A stretch of 64,000 nucleotides of DNA from an uncultured Fusobacteriaceae bacterium (lineage in GTDB: Bacteria > Fusobacteriota > Fusobacteriia > Fusobacteriales > Fusobacteriaceae), in the NCBI GenBank assembly GCA_947038515.1, contig CAMQWJ010000001.1, forward strand, positions 1 through 64,000. Reading direction: 5' to 3'. A program made the translations under genes and the position numbers. Below are positions 17,500 through 26,842 of this stretch, piece after piece. Numbering within the stretch: position 1 is the stretch's first letter; the number at the start of each line of letters is the position of its first letter. The notes beneath the pieces were generated by a model that saw only the letters and a list, made by a program, of their open reading frames with translations, was not told where the DNA came from and ran no database searches.

Positions 17500-19014
17500 A
17501 TGAGTAAAGTAAGAACTAGAATTGCTCCCTCTCCAACTGGGGACCCCCATGTAGGTACTGCCTATGTTGCTCTTTTCAACATTGCTTTTTCACATGTAAA
17601 TAATGGTGATTTTCTTTTAAGAATAGAGGATACTGATCAAAATAGATATACTAAGGGTTCAGAGCAAACAATTTTTGATACTCTTAGTTGGCTAGAGCTT
17701 AACTGGGCTGAGGGTCCTGATATTGGTGGAGACTTTGGTCCATATCGACAATCAGAGCGATTCTCACTATATGGAGACTATGCAAAAAAATTAGTTGAAG
17801 ATACAGAAGCATATTACTGTTTTTGTACAAATGATAGATTAGAAAAGCTACGAGATCGTCAAAAGAGTATGGGAAATGCTCCTGGTTATGATGGACATTG
17901 TCGTTCTTTAACTAAAGAGGAAATTGAAAAAAAGATATCAGATGGTGAAGAGTATGTTATTCGTCTTAAAATGCCTTATGATGGTACAACAATTATAAAA
18001 GATAGATTACGTGGTGATATTACTTTTGACAATGATAAAATTGATGACCAAATCTTGCTTAAAGGAGATGGATTCCCTACTTATCATCTTGCAAATGTAG
18101 TTGATGACCACTTAATGGGAATTACCCATGTTATACGGGCTGAGGAATGGATTCCTTCAACACCTAAACATATTCAACTTTATAAAGCTTTTAAGTGGAC
18201 AGCACCTGAATTTATTCATATGCCACTTCTTAGAAATAGTGATAAAAGTAAAATCTCTAAAAGAAAAAATCCTGTTTCTCTAATTTGGTATAAAGAAGAG
18301 GGATATTTAAAAGAAGGACTTATTAATTTTCTAGGTCTTATGGGATATTCTCTACCTAATGGAAAAGAAATATTCACTTTAGATGAATTTAAAGAGTCCT
18401 TTGATATTAATCGTGTTTCTATTGGTGGTCCTGTTTTTGATTTAGTTAAACTTGGTTGGGTTAATAATCAACATATGAGATTAAAAGATTTAAAAGAGCT
18501 TACCGATCTCTCTATCCCTTTCTTTAGAGCTAAGGGGCTTATTGGAGATACTTTATCTGATAAAGAATATGATACCCTAGTAAAAATAGTGGCTCTACAA
18601 AGAGAGTCTTGTAATACATTAAAAGAGATGGCTGAAACTTCAGAAGTTTACTTCCAAGATTCTTATTCTTTCCCTAACATAGTAGAGGAGATGGATAAAA
18701 AAGAGATAGCTTCTATTGAAAGACTCCACACTCTTATGAAAGATGAAGAGGCTATAAAGGCTATAAATATCTTCCATGAAAAAATTAAAAATTATCCTAA
18801 TGAAGATATTTCCATAGAAGAAGGGAAAAAGATACTTGCTGATACCTTAACTCAAGCTGGAACTGGTCCTGGTAAAGTTTATATGCCACTTCGTGCAGTT
18901 TTAACTGGACTCCCAAAAGGAGTTGATCTCTACAATATTCTCTTTATCATTGGTAAGGAAAGAACACTTCTTAGAATTGCAAATATGATTAATAAATATC
19001 AAATTCAATTTTAA
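17500..19014 (+). CDS. gltX: Glutamyl-tRNA synthetase
   Basis: A 504-aa class I synthetase with the HIGH-type motif in RIAPSPTGDPHVGTAY and the KMSKS-type motif SKISKRKNP. LLRIEDTDQNRY and FLLRIEDTD-region residues are typical of GluRS. It is the second gene of a proS-gltX unit with AAAGGAG before its ATG. It ends at a strong terminator shared with the convergent surface-fibre operon. Confidence 0.97.
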   Translation: MSKVRTRIAPSPTGDPHVGTAYVALFNIAFSHVNNGDFLLRIEDTDQNRYTKGSEQTIFDTLSWLELNWAEGPDIGGDFGPYRQSERFSLYGDYAKKLVEDTEAYYCFCTNDRLEKLRDRQKSMGNAPGYDGHCRSLTKEEIEKKISDGEEYVIRLKMPYDGTTIIKDRLRGDITFDNDKIDDQILLKGDGFPTYHLANVVDDHLMGITHVIRAEEWIPSTPKHIQLYKAFKWTAPEFIHMPLLRNSDKSKISKRKNPVSLIWYKEEGYLKEGLINFLGLMGYSLPNGKEIFTLDEFKESFDINRVSIGGPVFDLVKLGWVNNQHMRLKDLKELTDLSIPFFRAKGLIGDTLSDKEYDTLVKIVALQRESCNTLKEMAETSEVYFQDSYSFPNIVEEMDKKEIASIERLHTLMKDEEAIKAINIFHEKIKNYPNEDISIEEGKKILADTLTQAGTGPGKVYMPLRAVLTGLPKGVDLYNILFIIGKERTLLRIANMINKYQIQF

Positions 19015-19021
19015 TAAATTG

Positions 19022-19071
19022 ATTTACAAACAAAAAAAGAGCTAAATTTAGCTCTTTTTTTATTTGTAAAT
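19022..19071. terminator. Bidirectional terminator at the left end of the fibre locus
   Basis: Core hairpin A7-GAGCTAAATTTAGCTC-T7 (19032-19061), with outer arms ATTTACAAA/TTTGTAAAT. It ends both gltX and the minus-strand fibre operon. The same core hairpin, with similar flanks, stands at 44243-44274 at the other end of the locus, so it belongs to the duplicated unit. Confidence 0.9.
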
Positions 19072-19132
19072 ATTTATTAAAATTATAAATTATCAATACT
19101 GAGTATGAATATAATAAAATAAACTCCTTATA

Positions 19133-19522
19133 CTATTTTATTGTATACTCTTGTTTTATTTTAATAATTTTATTTATATCAATACCAGATTTAATTTTTT
19201 CTTTATTTACTTCTTTTACTACTAAAAAGTATTTATATACTCCTACTTTTCCATTTCCTGTTACTTCTAAAGTAAACTCTCTACTATCTAAAGGTTTTAA
19301 ATTTAAAGCATTAGGTGATATTTTTATGTTCTTATCACCCTCAATAGACATAGCATATAATTTATTAACCTTATTATTATTTGTCAAAGTATAAGTTTTA
19401 CTTTTTTTTAGACCTTTTGGAACTGTTTCATTAAACTCTAATTCATTCATCTTAAATGAAAAAGAGAAAGTGAAAACTAACAGACACATTATTAAATTTA
19501 TTAATTTTCTAATTTTTATCAC
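19133..19522 (-). CDS. Short PapD-like protein with signal peptide, copy L (last operon gene)
   Basis: A 129-aa predicted periplasmic protein: N-terminal signal peptide, then one immunoglobulin-like domain. The pattern FNETVPKGLKKSKTYTLTNNNKVNKLYAMSIEG ... ISPNALNLKPLDSREFTLEV resembles the first half of a fimbrial chaperone, where subunit strands would be capped. It is too short to hold a second domain. It starts at a GTG that overlaps the adhesin stop (GTGA), so translation is coupled. Its partner at 43775-44164 is closely similar. A role as dedicated chaperone or cap for the adhesin is inferred from position. Confidence 0.65.
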   Translation of the reverse strand: MIKIRKLINLIMCLLVFTFSFSFKMNELEFNETVPKGLKKSKTYTLTNNNKVNKLYAMSIEGDKNIKISPNALNLKPLDSREFTLEVTGNGKVGVYKYFLVVKEVNKEKIKSGIDINKIIKIKQEYTIK

Positions 19523-22500
19523 TTCCTTCTACTTGGATCAATTATGACTATTACATTTAAACTCCCTTTATATTTTCCTGCTTTTGTACTTTGATTTGTT
19601 GTTGCTGTTGCCCCTATTTTAAACGAACTTATTCTATTACCTACAGTTTTTACATCCTTAACTATAGTGTTTGTTAAAGGAATAGTTTTGGTTGGATCAT
19701 TGTTCTTAGTTCCCCCTAGATATATATTCTCATCGTTATTAGGACGATCTAAATCTACTAATACTTCTAAATTGTATAAATTTTTAAATTCTATTAATCT
19801 TGATGCATTCTTTATATTTCCAGGGAAGAAATATCCAAAATTCAAACTGTCTTGTCCGTCTAGAATTTCAAATCCAGAATCATTTTTTACATCTAAATTG
19901 ACATCTCTTATTAAGTGACCACTCTTAGTCATAAATGTCAGTTTTAACTTATTATTATCATAATCTTTATATCCTACTTTCTTAAATAATAACTTACTAT
20001 TACCGGAATCAAATTTTATAGATACTCCAGATTTAGGGATTACAATTCCGTCATTTATTAGTTTATCCATGTCTCCAGAATATATCTTTGTACCATTCTC
20101 ATATAATATAAAGTTATTATCATACTCAACTAAAAATGAATCACTTTCAATTGTGTTATCCGGTCGCTCTTTAGATGTCAAATCATGGTTAGTAAAATCA
20201 ACTTCTTGGTTTAAGTTTGTAAATTGTGTCGTTATAGTCACCTTATCAATAATAGTTTTATCAAATTCACCATTATTCCCTATTCCTATTTGAAGGAATG
20301 GGGTATTCTGTGATTCTAACTTAATAATTTTTTTTATTTCTGCAGAACGTAAATTTCCCTCCAGTTCTAATTTAATATATCCAGATAATACTGAATTATC
20401 CCCCTCCACTCCCTGATTAGGAGGGAATAGATTAATGTAACCATCACTATTAAGCTTGTACTCTCCTGTAAAATCCACTACACTTACTCCTACATTATGT
20501 TCAGTAGTAACTAGAGTACCGTTTTCAGCCATACTTGTTACTTTAAACTTTGACTCCCTTGGAACTTTTAATGCTAACTTTGATGGTAAATTTATTATCT
20601 TACCTAAAATTCTTAAATCATAATTTTTAGTCATAATAGGTATCTTAAGAAGAGTTCCACTCATTTTCTCATCAACTATTGCTTCGAAATGTTTGTTCAG
20701 TGGACTTATAGGTGTAATTGGAACATTAGGATCCACTGTTCCTCCAGGAGGAACTGCATTATAGTCATAATATGGTAGTGGATCAAATCTAGGTATATTT
20801 AAATTAATTTTATTCTTAATTAATGGAAAATTTACTTCCAGTGTAGTGGAGATTGCATTTAAATCCCATTTAGTTAGTGCAATATCAATTCCATTATTTG
20901 AGTTAGGTCCTTGAAAATCTATTCCTATTTCTGATGCTCCTATATTTCCATAGACTGTTGACATAATACCATTCTCTGTATTAATATCACCCCAATTTAC
21001 AGGTTCTGTCTTTGTACTAGAACCAATGGTTATCTCTACCTGGTCTGATCCTGTTTGTTCCTTTGTTGCTATTGGGACAATAGTACTCCCTGCACTGATA
21101 GCAAATTCCCCATTCTTTTCAAACTGAGCTTTTTTATCTGGAGTAGCTGGTAATGCTACAGTGTTAGTATTGTTTAAAAGTCCTGCTACTGTGGTACCGA
21201 GAATAGTCAAATTTGATGGTGTATTACTCCAGAGTCTTATTCTTCCTAAAGATCCTTCTGCAGGATCTCCTTGTACTATAGGATTACTTAAATTAAGAGT
21301 TGTTTCTCCTTCTAACTTTTTAAAGTTTAGTACAGTTAAGGAAATACTCCTTAATAACATTCCTCCAGAATGTAAAAAATTAAGTTTTAAATTTGAGTTC
21401 GAATAATTTTTGTCTCCCGTTTTTGTAAAAATTAAATTATCAGTATTAAGATCATACTTTACTGAGACCCCTGCTTCTGGTATCTCTACTCCTCCTTGTA
21501 AAGTTAATATAGTTGTTCCAGAAGGAAATAGAGAAGTCGTTTCATCCCACAATTCTACTCTATGGTCATCTAAGGATGAAAATGGAGTATCTCCATTAAT
21601 TTTATCTCCATTTAAAGATTTTCTAAAGTCTACAGTTTGTTTTAAAATATTAACATTTCCTTTAAGTTCTATTCTATCAATAATAGTTTCATTGAAATTT
21701 GGTTTATCTTTTACACCTATTGTAACAAATTTCAAATTTTCTCCATATAATTCCTTAGGAATTGCAACATTAGAACGAGACTTGCCTTTTAAAACAATTG
21801 CTGCAGTCATACGAGTGAAATCTTCCATTTTTTTAGAATATAAAATGTAGTGAGTTAGGTTACTATTATCTACACTTGTATTTTCACCATGAGTCAGAAT
21901 TTCAACATTAAAGTCGATATCATACGGCACTATATTTTCACCTTTCGAGTTTTTTCCTTTGGCCTTTAGAGTCAGAACTTTTGGAATTCTTATTTCTAAA
22001 TTTGAATTAGTACCACCTCTTGATCCTAAAATTCTTAAATCATAGTTTTTGGTTTGAAGGTATATTCTAGCAATTTCATTTATTAATGGTACATTTGATA
22101 AGGAAGCAGAATAAGTTTTTGTATTTTTTTCAATATTACCCACACTATAATCATAGTAAACTAATCCATCAAAACGAGGTATCTTTATTTTAAAAGCATT
22201 TGTAACCAATTCATGTCTCATTTCAATATTAACATCTTGAGCTTCTAAATTCCAAGATTGTAGTGAAAAATCAGTTCCATATTTACTTTTGGCACCATTT
22301 TGGTAATCTGCTCCTATATCTAAACCTCCAACTCGATAATATACACTACCTATGAGACCATCAGGGTGTGTTATATCATTCCAAGATATTGTTTTATTAA
22401 CAACTTGATCATTTATAACAACATCTAACTTAGTTCCTGTACCTACTTCTTCTGTTGTTACAGGTGTTGTCTTACTATTACTTCCTATTGTGGCACCATA

Positions 22501-23889
22501 AACTGGATCAATAGGTATGTTATTACCACTTTTATCAAGTCTTCCTATTTTTACACTTGAACCCTCTAACCAAGTTCGAAGTCTTCCAAATGGTTTACCA
22601 TAAGTACCTGCAAAGATAGGATTACTTAAGGTTATAGTTGTCTCAGTTCTTGCTTTCGAACTATACCCCAGTACATTATGATAATAATCACCGGTAGTAC
22701 CACCATAAAATTTAACTTTTACATACCTTTTTGAAATTGCTTTATCAGTATTTTTTTTTAATCTAGCTTCTATATTCGTAGCAGTAGTAGTCATTTGGAA
22801 CGATCCACCATATTCAGGAGGAAGAATCATTTCATCCCAAACCTGATTTTTTGCAAATGGAGGTCTTATCGTAGAAAGGTGCTCCCACGGTGGACCTGCA
22901 GATTCACTATAGGTAGTAGCACAGTAAAACTCTATAGAAGCTTTTTCAGATAGTTGGTATCCATCCTTTAAAAAATTCATTGACAATTCTTTTCCAGTCA
23001 TATCTTCTTCTTCTTTGTAATACTTATCAAGATGAAGACGAGGAGCCCCATAAGACAATTTTTTTAAAATTCTTTTATTTTGATCAAAGGTATAAATTTC
23101 AATACCTTTTGGAACTTCACCATTATATTTATATATCATCTTATTATTTTTAAAGGTATAATTTTTTTTGGTTTTCATAGAATTTGTTACAGATGTTTTA
23201 GTTGTTCCAGGTCCTAAAGTTTCTACTATATAGAGAACACTGCTCTCATCTAATGTTACTTTATGTTTTTCTAATATTAGATTGGCATCAAATGTAATAG
23301 TCTTTTCAACCTTATTAATTGTACCTTCTATATCCATATTTTCTTCTCTTGCTTTTATTACTTTAATATCCCAAACGTTCTCAACTGAACCAGTTTTTTG
23401 ATCTAAAAGACCTAAATAAAGTTTTTTTTCTGTATAAGTATTTATTAGTGCAAAATCTTGTGTTTTATCAATACGGATTCCCATAGAACTATCTATACTT
23501 TTATTAGTAAATTTATTAAAATTTTTAAAGTATTTTTTCCCATTTACTGTTGATATATCTGGAAAATTATTCAATGAATCTGCAATATAATATATGTTAT
23601 TGTCTATCATTTTATTTTGTAGTTTTGTTTCTTTAGGTAAGTAAAGTAGCAATTCTCCTGTAGGCCAAAGAAATGCATCCATTGATTTTTGATTAATTTT
23701 ATTAACTGTTATACTCATTTCAGCGTGTTCTCTATTTTTATTAGCTTCCACTGTTGTTACTTCTCTCTTTGGATTTTCTGTTACTAGTTGGTTTGGTGCT
23801 TTTGGTGGCTCTGAAAATATCATGATTGAACTCACTAGCAATAATATAAAATAAATAAAATACTTTATTTTTTTATTTACTCCTTTCAT
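19519..23889 (-). CDS. Giant modular tip-adhesin-like surface protein, copy L
   Basis: A 1456-aa secreted protein. Residues 1-26 are a signal peptide. About 27-70 are nearly identical to the other copy. About 75-410 form a head unrelated by eye to the other copy's head. Two long repeats follow (about 416-860 and 861-1355), each opening with a TxxLSNPI...G.LRxW pattern and containing PRFDxLxYYDY and TKNYDLRILG. A C-terminal domain of about 100 aa starts with SLNFGYFFPG and ends AGKYKGSLNVIVII, like a pilus-subunit terminal strand. The product is probably a fibre tip or stalk adhesin presented by the usher. The receptor is unknown. It lies between the WG-repeat gene and a one-domain chaperone gene. 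Confidence 0.7.
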   Translation of the reverse strand: MKGVNKKIKYFIYFILLLVSSIMIFSEPPKAPNQLVTENPKREVTTVEANKNREHAEMSITVNKINQKSMDAFLWPTGELLLYLPKETKLQNKMIDNNIYYIADSLNNFPDISTVNGKKYFKNFNKFTNKSIDSSMGIRIDKTQDFALINTYTEKKLYLGLLDQKTGSVENVWDIKVIKAREENMDIEGTINKVEKTITFDANLILEKHKVTLDESSVLYIVETLGPGTTKTSVTNSMKTKKNYTFKNNKMIYKYNGEVPKGIEIYTFDQNKRILKKLSYGAPRLHLDKYYKEEEDMTGKELSMNFLKDGYQLSEKASIEFYCATTYSESAGPPWEHLSTIRPPFAKNQVWDEMILPPEYGGSFQMTTTATNIEARLKKNTDKAISKRYVKVKFYGGTTGDYYHNVLGYSSKARTETTITLSNPIFAGTYGKPFGRLRTWLEGSSVKIGRLDKSGNNIPIDPVYGATIGSNSKTTPVTTEEVGTGTKLDVVINDQVVNKTISWNDITHPDGLIGSVYYRVGGLDIGADYQNGAKSKYGTDFSLQSWNLEAQDVNIEMRHELVTNAFKIKIPRFDGLVYYDYSVGNIEKNTKTYSASLSNVPLINEIARIYLQTKNYDLRILGSRGGTNSNLEIRIPKVLTLKAKGKNSKGENIVPYDIDFNVEILTHGENTSVDNSNLTHYILYSKKMEDFTRMTAAIVLKGKSRSNVAIPKELYGENLKFVTIGVKDKPNFNETIIDRIELKGNVNILKQTVDFRKSLNGDKINGDTPFSSLDDHRVELWDETTSLFPSGTTILTLQGGVEIPEAGVSVKYDLNTDNLIFTKTGDKNYSNSNLKLNFLHSGGMLLRSISLTVLNFKKLEGETTLNLSNPIVQGDPAEGSLGRIRLWSNTPSNLTILGTTVAGLLNNTNTVALPATPDKKAQFEKNGEFAISAGSTIVPIATKEQTGSDQVEITIGSSTKTEPVNWGDINTENGIMSTVYGNIGASEIGIDFQGPNSNNGIDIALTKWDLNAISTTLEVNFPLIKNKINLNIPRFDPLPYYDYNAVPPGGTVDPNVPITPISPLNKHFEAIVDEKMSGTLLKIPIMTKNYDLRILGKIINLPSKLALKVPRESKFKVTSMAENGTLVTTEHNVGVSVVDFTGEYKLNSDGYINLFPPNQGVEGDNSVLSGYIKLELEGNLRSAEIKKIIKLESQNTPFLQIGIGNNGEFDKTIIDKVTITTQFTNLNQEVDFTNHDLTSKERPDNTIESDSFLVEYDNNFILYENGTKIYSGDMDKLINDGIVIPKSGVSIKFDSGNSKLLFKKVGYKDYDNNKLKLTFMTKSGHLIRDVNLDVKNDSGFEILDGQDSLNFGYFFPGNIKNASRLIEFKNLYNLEVLVDLDRPNNDENIYLGGTKNNDPTKTIPLTNTIVKDVKTVGNRISSFKIGATATTNQSTKAGKYKGSLNVIVIIDPSRRK

Positions 23890-23906
23890 AAATCATTCTC
23901 CTTTTT

Positions 23907-24800
23907 TTATAATCCTTCCAAATATTTCTTTACTTCATCTTTTTTCAAATCACTTTTTATTTTTCCCTTTTCATTAAAAAGATCTATATTTTCATTATTA
24001 AAATAATTACCAATATAATAATTATTATCTACTTTTATTATATTATCGTATTTTTCATCACTTGAGAAAGTGGGAGATACAAAAGCATATTTTCCTATTT
24101 CATTTGTTCCAGCTCTGTACACATTATTGTTAACTTGCTCAATATAGTCATAACCTTTAGAAACTTTCTCATTTTTTAAATTATAGATACTATATTTTGA
24201 ATTTTTTTCTCCTATGAAAACTTTATCTATAAAACTAGATATTTCATCATATTCATTTGGTACTATAACTTTTCCATTAAAGTCCATTAAGCCCATTTTT
24301 TTATCTTTATTAAATACAAATTTGTGATTATCTACTTGATAAATTGAGTCAACTTCTAATGTTTTCATTTTTTTCCCATTAAAAACTAGATAAGTATCAT
24401 CTTTTTTTAATATAGCTTTTTTATTTTCTCCGATATAAACCTCATCATATTTAATAGGAATAAGTATTTTTCCATTAAAATCAATTGTCCCATACTTCTC
24501 TTTTTGTACAGGAATTAATCCTTTATTAAATTTTCCAATCCTGTATAATCCATCAATAACTTTAACTCGATTATTAGGTTTTATAAAAATTAAACCATAT
24601 ATTTTTTCATTTTTATAAACGAAAATATTTTTTTCAGTTGTTTTCATTATTTCTTTATACTTAGGTGATGTTACAGTAATTTCATTACCAACTTTTGTTA
24701 CTATAAAATCTTTATTTGTTTTTATATTTTTAGAATAATAAATTACACTTAGTACTAGTAATAATAAAGTTATTAGTAGTATCAATTTACTTTTTTTCAT
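23907..24800 (-). CDS. WG-repeat protein with N-terminal membrane anchor, copy L
   Basis: A 297-aa protein with a single N-terminal hydrophobic segment (signal anchor or signal peptide) and then a chain of WG-type beta repeats, for example YGTIDFNGKILIPIKYDEVYIGENKKAI and MGLMDFNGKVIVPNEYDEISSFIDKVF. WG repeats occur in many bacterial surface and periplasmic proteins without a fixed function. Its start overlaps the end of the preceding chaperone gene by 14 bases, so the two are translationally coupled. The role in the fibre system is unknown; periplasmic or envelope scaffolding is possible. Confidence 0.7.
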   Translation of the reverse strand: MKKSKLILLITLLLLVLSVIYYSKNIKTNKDFIVTKVGNEITVTSPKYKEIMKTTEKNIFVYKNEKIYGLIFIKPNNRVKVIDGLYRIGKFNKGLIPVQKEKYGTIDFNGKILIPIKYDEVYIGENKKAILKKDDTYLVFNGKKMKTLEVDSIYQVDNHKFVFNKDKKMGLMDFNGKVIVPNEYDEISSFIDKVFIGEKNSKYSIYNLKNEKVSKGYDYIEQVNNNVYRAGTNEIGKYAFVSPTFSSDEKYDNIIKVDNNYYIGNYFNNENIDLFNEKGKIKSDLKKDEVKKYLEGL

Positions 24801-25215
24801 CTTTTACCTCTCTTATTTCTCCTGTCATATTGAATTTTAAAATTGTCATAAATTGCACTTTATCCACTTTCTTTTTTGATGGAACTCTAACCTCTTTTAT
24901 AATTAATCTAGCTCCATATTTACCAGGTTTCCACCCTAAAGGTTTATTTACTACTAATCTAATCTCTTTCTCTTCCAATGGAGCTAATGTTATACTACTT
25001 GGATAAAATTCTATCCATTTACTCATATCATTTTCTTTATTTGTAAAATCATCTAAATATATTCTATATTTAACAGTATCTTCTGACCTGTTATAGAGTT
25101 TAAAATTTTCTTCTGCTCCATTAGATATATCTTTTTCAAATTTAGTAGGATAAATATTTATATATGAAAATGTTATATTTGAAATAATTATTAATAATAT
25201 TAATATCTTTTTCAC
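24787..25215 (-). CDS. One-domain PapD-like chaperone, copy L
   Basis: A 142-aa secreted protein with a signal peptide (residues about 1-17) and one PapD-N-like domain: YPTKFEKDISNGAEENFKLYNRSEDTVKYRIYLDD..., then YPSSITLAPLEEKEIRLVV. This is the pattern of a fimbrial chaperone's first domain, ending with a short charged tail in place of a second domain. It differs from copy R at 10 of 142 residues by direct comparison. GTG start with AGGAGAT upstream. It probably acts on one of the nearby subunit-like proteins. Confidence 0.7.
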   Translation of the reverse strand: MKKILILLIIISNITFSYINIYPTKFEKDISNGAEENFKLYNRSEDTVKYRIYLDDFTNKENDMSKWIEFYPSSITLAPLEEKEIRLVVNKPLGWKPGKYGARLIIKEVRVPSKKKVDKVQFMTILKFNMTGEIREVKDEKK

Positions 25216-25225
25216 TTTTTATCTC

Positions 25226-25537
25226 CTAGTTGATTGTTAAAGTTTTCCCTTCAAAAATCAAATCAATATTTTTTATTTTATTATTTTTTATAATAGTACT
25301 AACTTTTTTATTATATTTTAATGCTATTCCAGCTAATGTTTCATTTCTTTTAACGATATGTGTCTTTACTTTTGTTGTAGAAGTTTCAATATTTTTATTC
25401 TCTTTAATTTTATCAGATTTAGAGATCTCTATTACTATACCATCATTTTTTTTTACTACTTCAGCCTTAAGCTTAATTAAGTCATTCGAATAAATTAATG
25501 TTGTTAGTGCCATAAAAACTAAACTTTTTTTTATCAT
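25226..25537 (-). CDS. Small LysM-domain periplasmic protein, copy L
   Basis: A 103-aa protein with a signal peptide and a C-terminal LysM motif (about residues 58-103): THIVKRNETLAGIALKYNKKVSTIIKNNKIKNIDLIFEGKTLTI. LysM binds peptidoglycan glycans. It overlaps the preceding subunit-like gene by four bases (ATGA). It may anchor fibre parts or the assembly machinery to the cell wall, which is not a usual part of chaperone-usher operons. Confidence 0.8.
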   Translation of the reverse strand: MIKKSLVFMALTTLIYSNDLIKLKAEVVKKNDGIVIEISKSDKIKENKNIETSTTKVKTHIVKRNETLAGIALKYNKKVSTIIKNNKIKNIDLIFEGKTLTIN

Positions 25538-25989
25538 TTTACTGTTCCCCTTCTATTTAATGGTTGTCCATATTGTTCTACTATTATTGGAACATATCCT
25601 ATGTATTCTCCCTCTAAATCTTCTGCATTTATAAATTGATCATTTAACTTTCTTCTTTCTATTACAGCATATATTTTTACAATTTTCTTTTCGCTAGTTA
25701 ACTTAAAAGTTTTTTCAGAATCTTCCATAATATACTTATCAATTTTAACCCAACGTTTTTTATTAGTTATTAATCCTTTTTTAGGAAATTTAAACACAAA
25801 TTTTTTATTTTGGTCAACTTCTAAATTATCTGAAAAAACTTCAATACTACCTTTTCCAACAACTACATCTCCAACTGCTTTAGTATTGATATTTTCAAAT
25901 CTTATTGGTTCATGAATTTTTAACCTTATTTCACTATACGTTGTCATTGTAATACTTAGAATACTTGTTAATAATAAAAATAATTTCAC
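25534..25989 (-). CDS. Pilus-subunit-like protein B, copy L
   Basis: A 151-aa secreted protein starting at GTG with AGGAGG upstream. After a signal peptide (about 1-19) it is an all-beta-type sequence ending GEYIGYVPIIVEQYGQPLNRRGTVK. The GxYxGxVPIxVxxY strand resembles the last strand of archaic-type fimbrial subunits. It is very similar to the protein at 37471-37926. It is probably a minor pilin, adaptor or anchor. No family name was recognised. Confidence 0.55.
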   Translation of the reverse strand: MKLFLLLTSILSITMTTYSEIRLKIHEPIRFENINTKAVGDVVVGKGSIEVFSDNLEVDQNKKFVFKFPKKGLITNKKRWVKIDKYIMEDSEKTFKLTSEKKIVKIYAVIERRKLNDQFINAEDLEGEYIGYVPIIVEQYGQPLNRRGTVK

Positions 25990-26019
25990 TTCAACCTCCT
26001 TAATTTCTACTAAAATACA

Positions 26020-26056
26020 AAAAAAGAAAGAAAAAAAAGGGGGACTTTCTCTTTCC
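26020..26056 (-). terminator. Intra-operon attenuator hairpin, copy L
   Basis: Read on the minus strand, GGAAAGAGAAAG, a C5 run and CTTTTTTTTCTTTC followed by T7 form a terminator-like hairpin between the two subunit-like genes. The matching position in copy R also has one, with a C8 run. It may reduce expression of the distal genes relative to chaperone, pilin and usher. Confidence 0.5.
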
Positions 26057-26190
26057 TAAAATATTAGTTGCATATTTCTATTCTAACACAACTAATTTTG
26101 TCATGTTTTCCCTCTTTAGAAAATTTTTTTTATAAATTTTCACTGTAATTATATTTAGTTATCTCTTTATTAATAAAAGTCAAAACTAGA
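26053..26190 (-). pseudogene. Decayed 3' copy of the subunit-A gene, copy L
   Basis: Minus-strand translation gives FINKEITKYNYSENL, stop, KKFSKEGKHDKISCVRIEICN, stop. It aligns with the end of the intact neighbour, FINEKITKDNYIKIYGEN.ISKEGKHNKIVYVTVEIGN. Two stop codons at the same places occur in the copy R remnant, so the decay predates duplication of the operon. Confidence 0.75.
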
Positions 26191-26252
26191 AATATCTCCA
26201 CTTAATTACCTTACATATATTAATTATATTTAAGGGACATTTTGAATTTTTT

Positions 26253-26828
26253 CTATTTAATATTCTTTTCTCGAAGAATAGAGTTTCCTATCTCCACTGT
26301 AACATAGACAATTTTATTATGTTTTCCTTCTTTAGAGATATTTTCTCCATAAATTTTAATATAATTATCTTTAGTTATTTTTTCATTAATAAATAGAGGA
26401 GAATGGATATATGTATCCATTTTTCCATCTTTATCAATATCAAATATACTTTCACTATATTTGATTGAATAATAATTTTCTTTTTCTGGTTTTCTATTTA
26501 ATTCAATTTCAAAAGGAATCTCCTTTATTTGATCACCAATTACTGTAGTTTCTATATTTATATCTGAAATAACTTCCAGTGGTATAAATACATTCACCTT
26601 TGCTTCCATCATAACCGTATAGGTCTTCTCTAGATATCTTAAGTCCTCTTCATCTAAATCCACTCCTGAAGTTGGTATTTCTGGTATAGCAAAATCTGGA
26701 TCTTCAGGGCTTACTATATTAGGAGGTATTGGAAATGTAGGTTTTATTATACCTATATTTTCTTTACTTGAACTAATTTTAAAAGATACTATTAAGATCA
26801 AGAGAAAAAGTAATTTAAAATTTTTCAT
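26253..26828 (-). CDS. Pilus-subunit-like protein A, copy L
   Basis: A 191-aa secreted protein with a signal peptide (about 1-20), a Pro-rich linker (PTFPIPPNIVSPEDPDFAIPEIPTSG) and a beta-rich domain ending NKIVYVTVEIGNSILREKNIK. It begins 14 bases after the usher stop. It resembles no family that I can name. Position directly after the usher suggests an initiator or minor subunit. Copy R (36632-37207) is closely similar. A truncated, decayed copy of its own 3' end lies just downstream. Confidence 0.55.
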   Translation of the reverse strand: MKNFKLLFLLILIVSFKISSSKENIGIIKPTFPIPPNIVSPEDPDFAIPEIPTSGVDLDEEDLRYLEKTYTVMMEAKVNVFIPLEVISDINIETTVIGDQIKEIPFEIELNRKPEKENYYSIKYSESIFDIDKDGKMDTYIHSPLFINEKITKDNYIKIYGENISKEGKHNKIVYVTVEIGNSILREKNIK

Positions 26829-26842
26829 TATTTTCTCCTTTT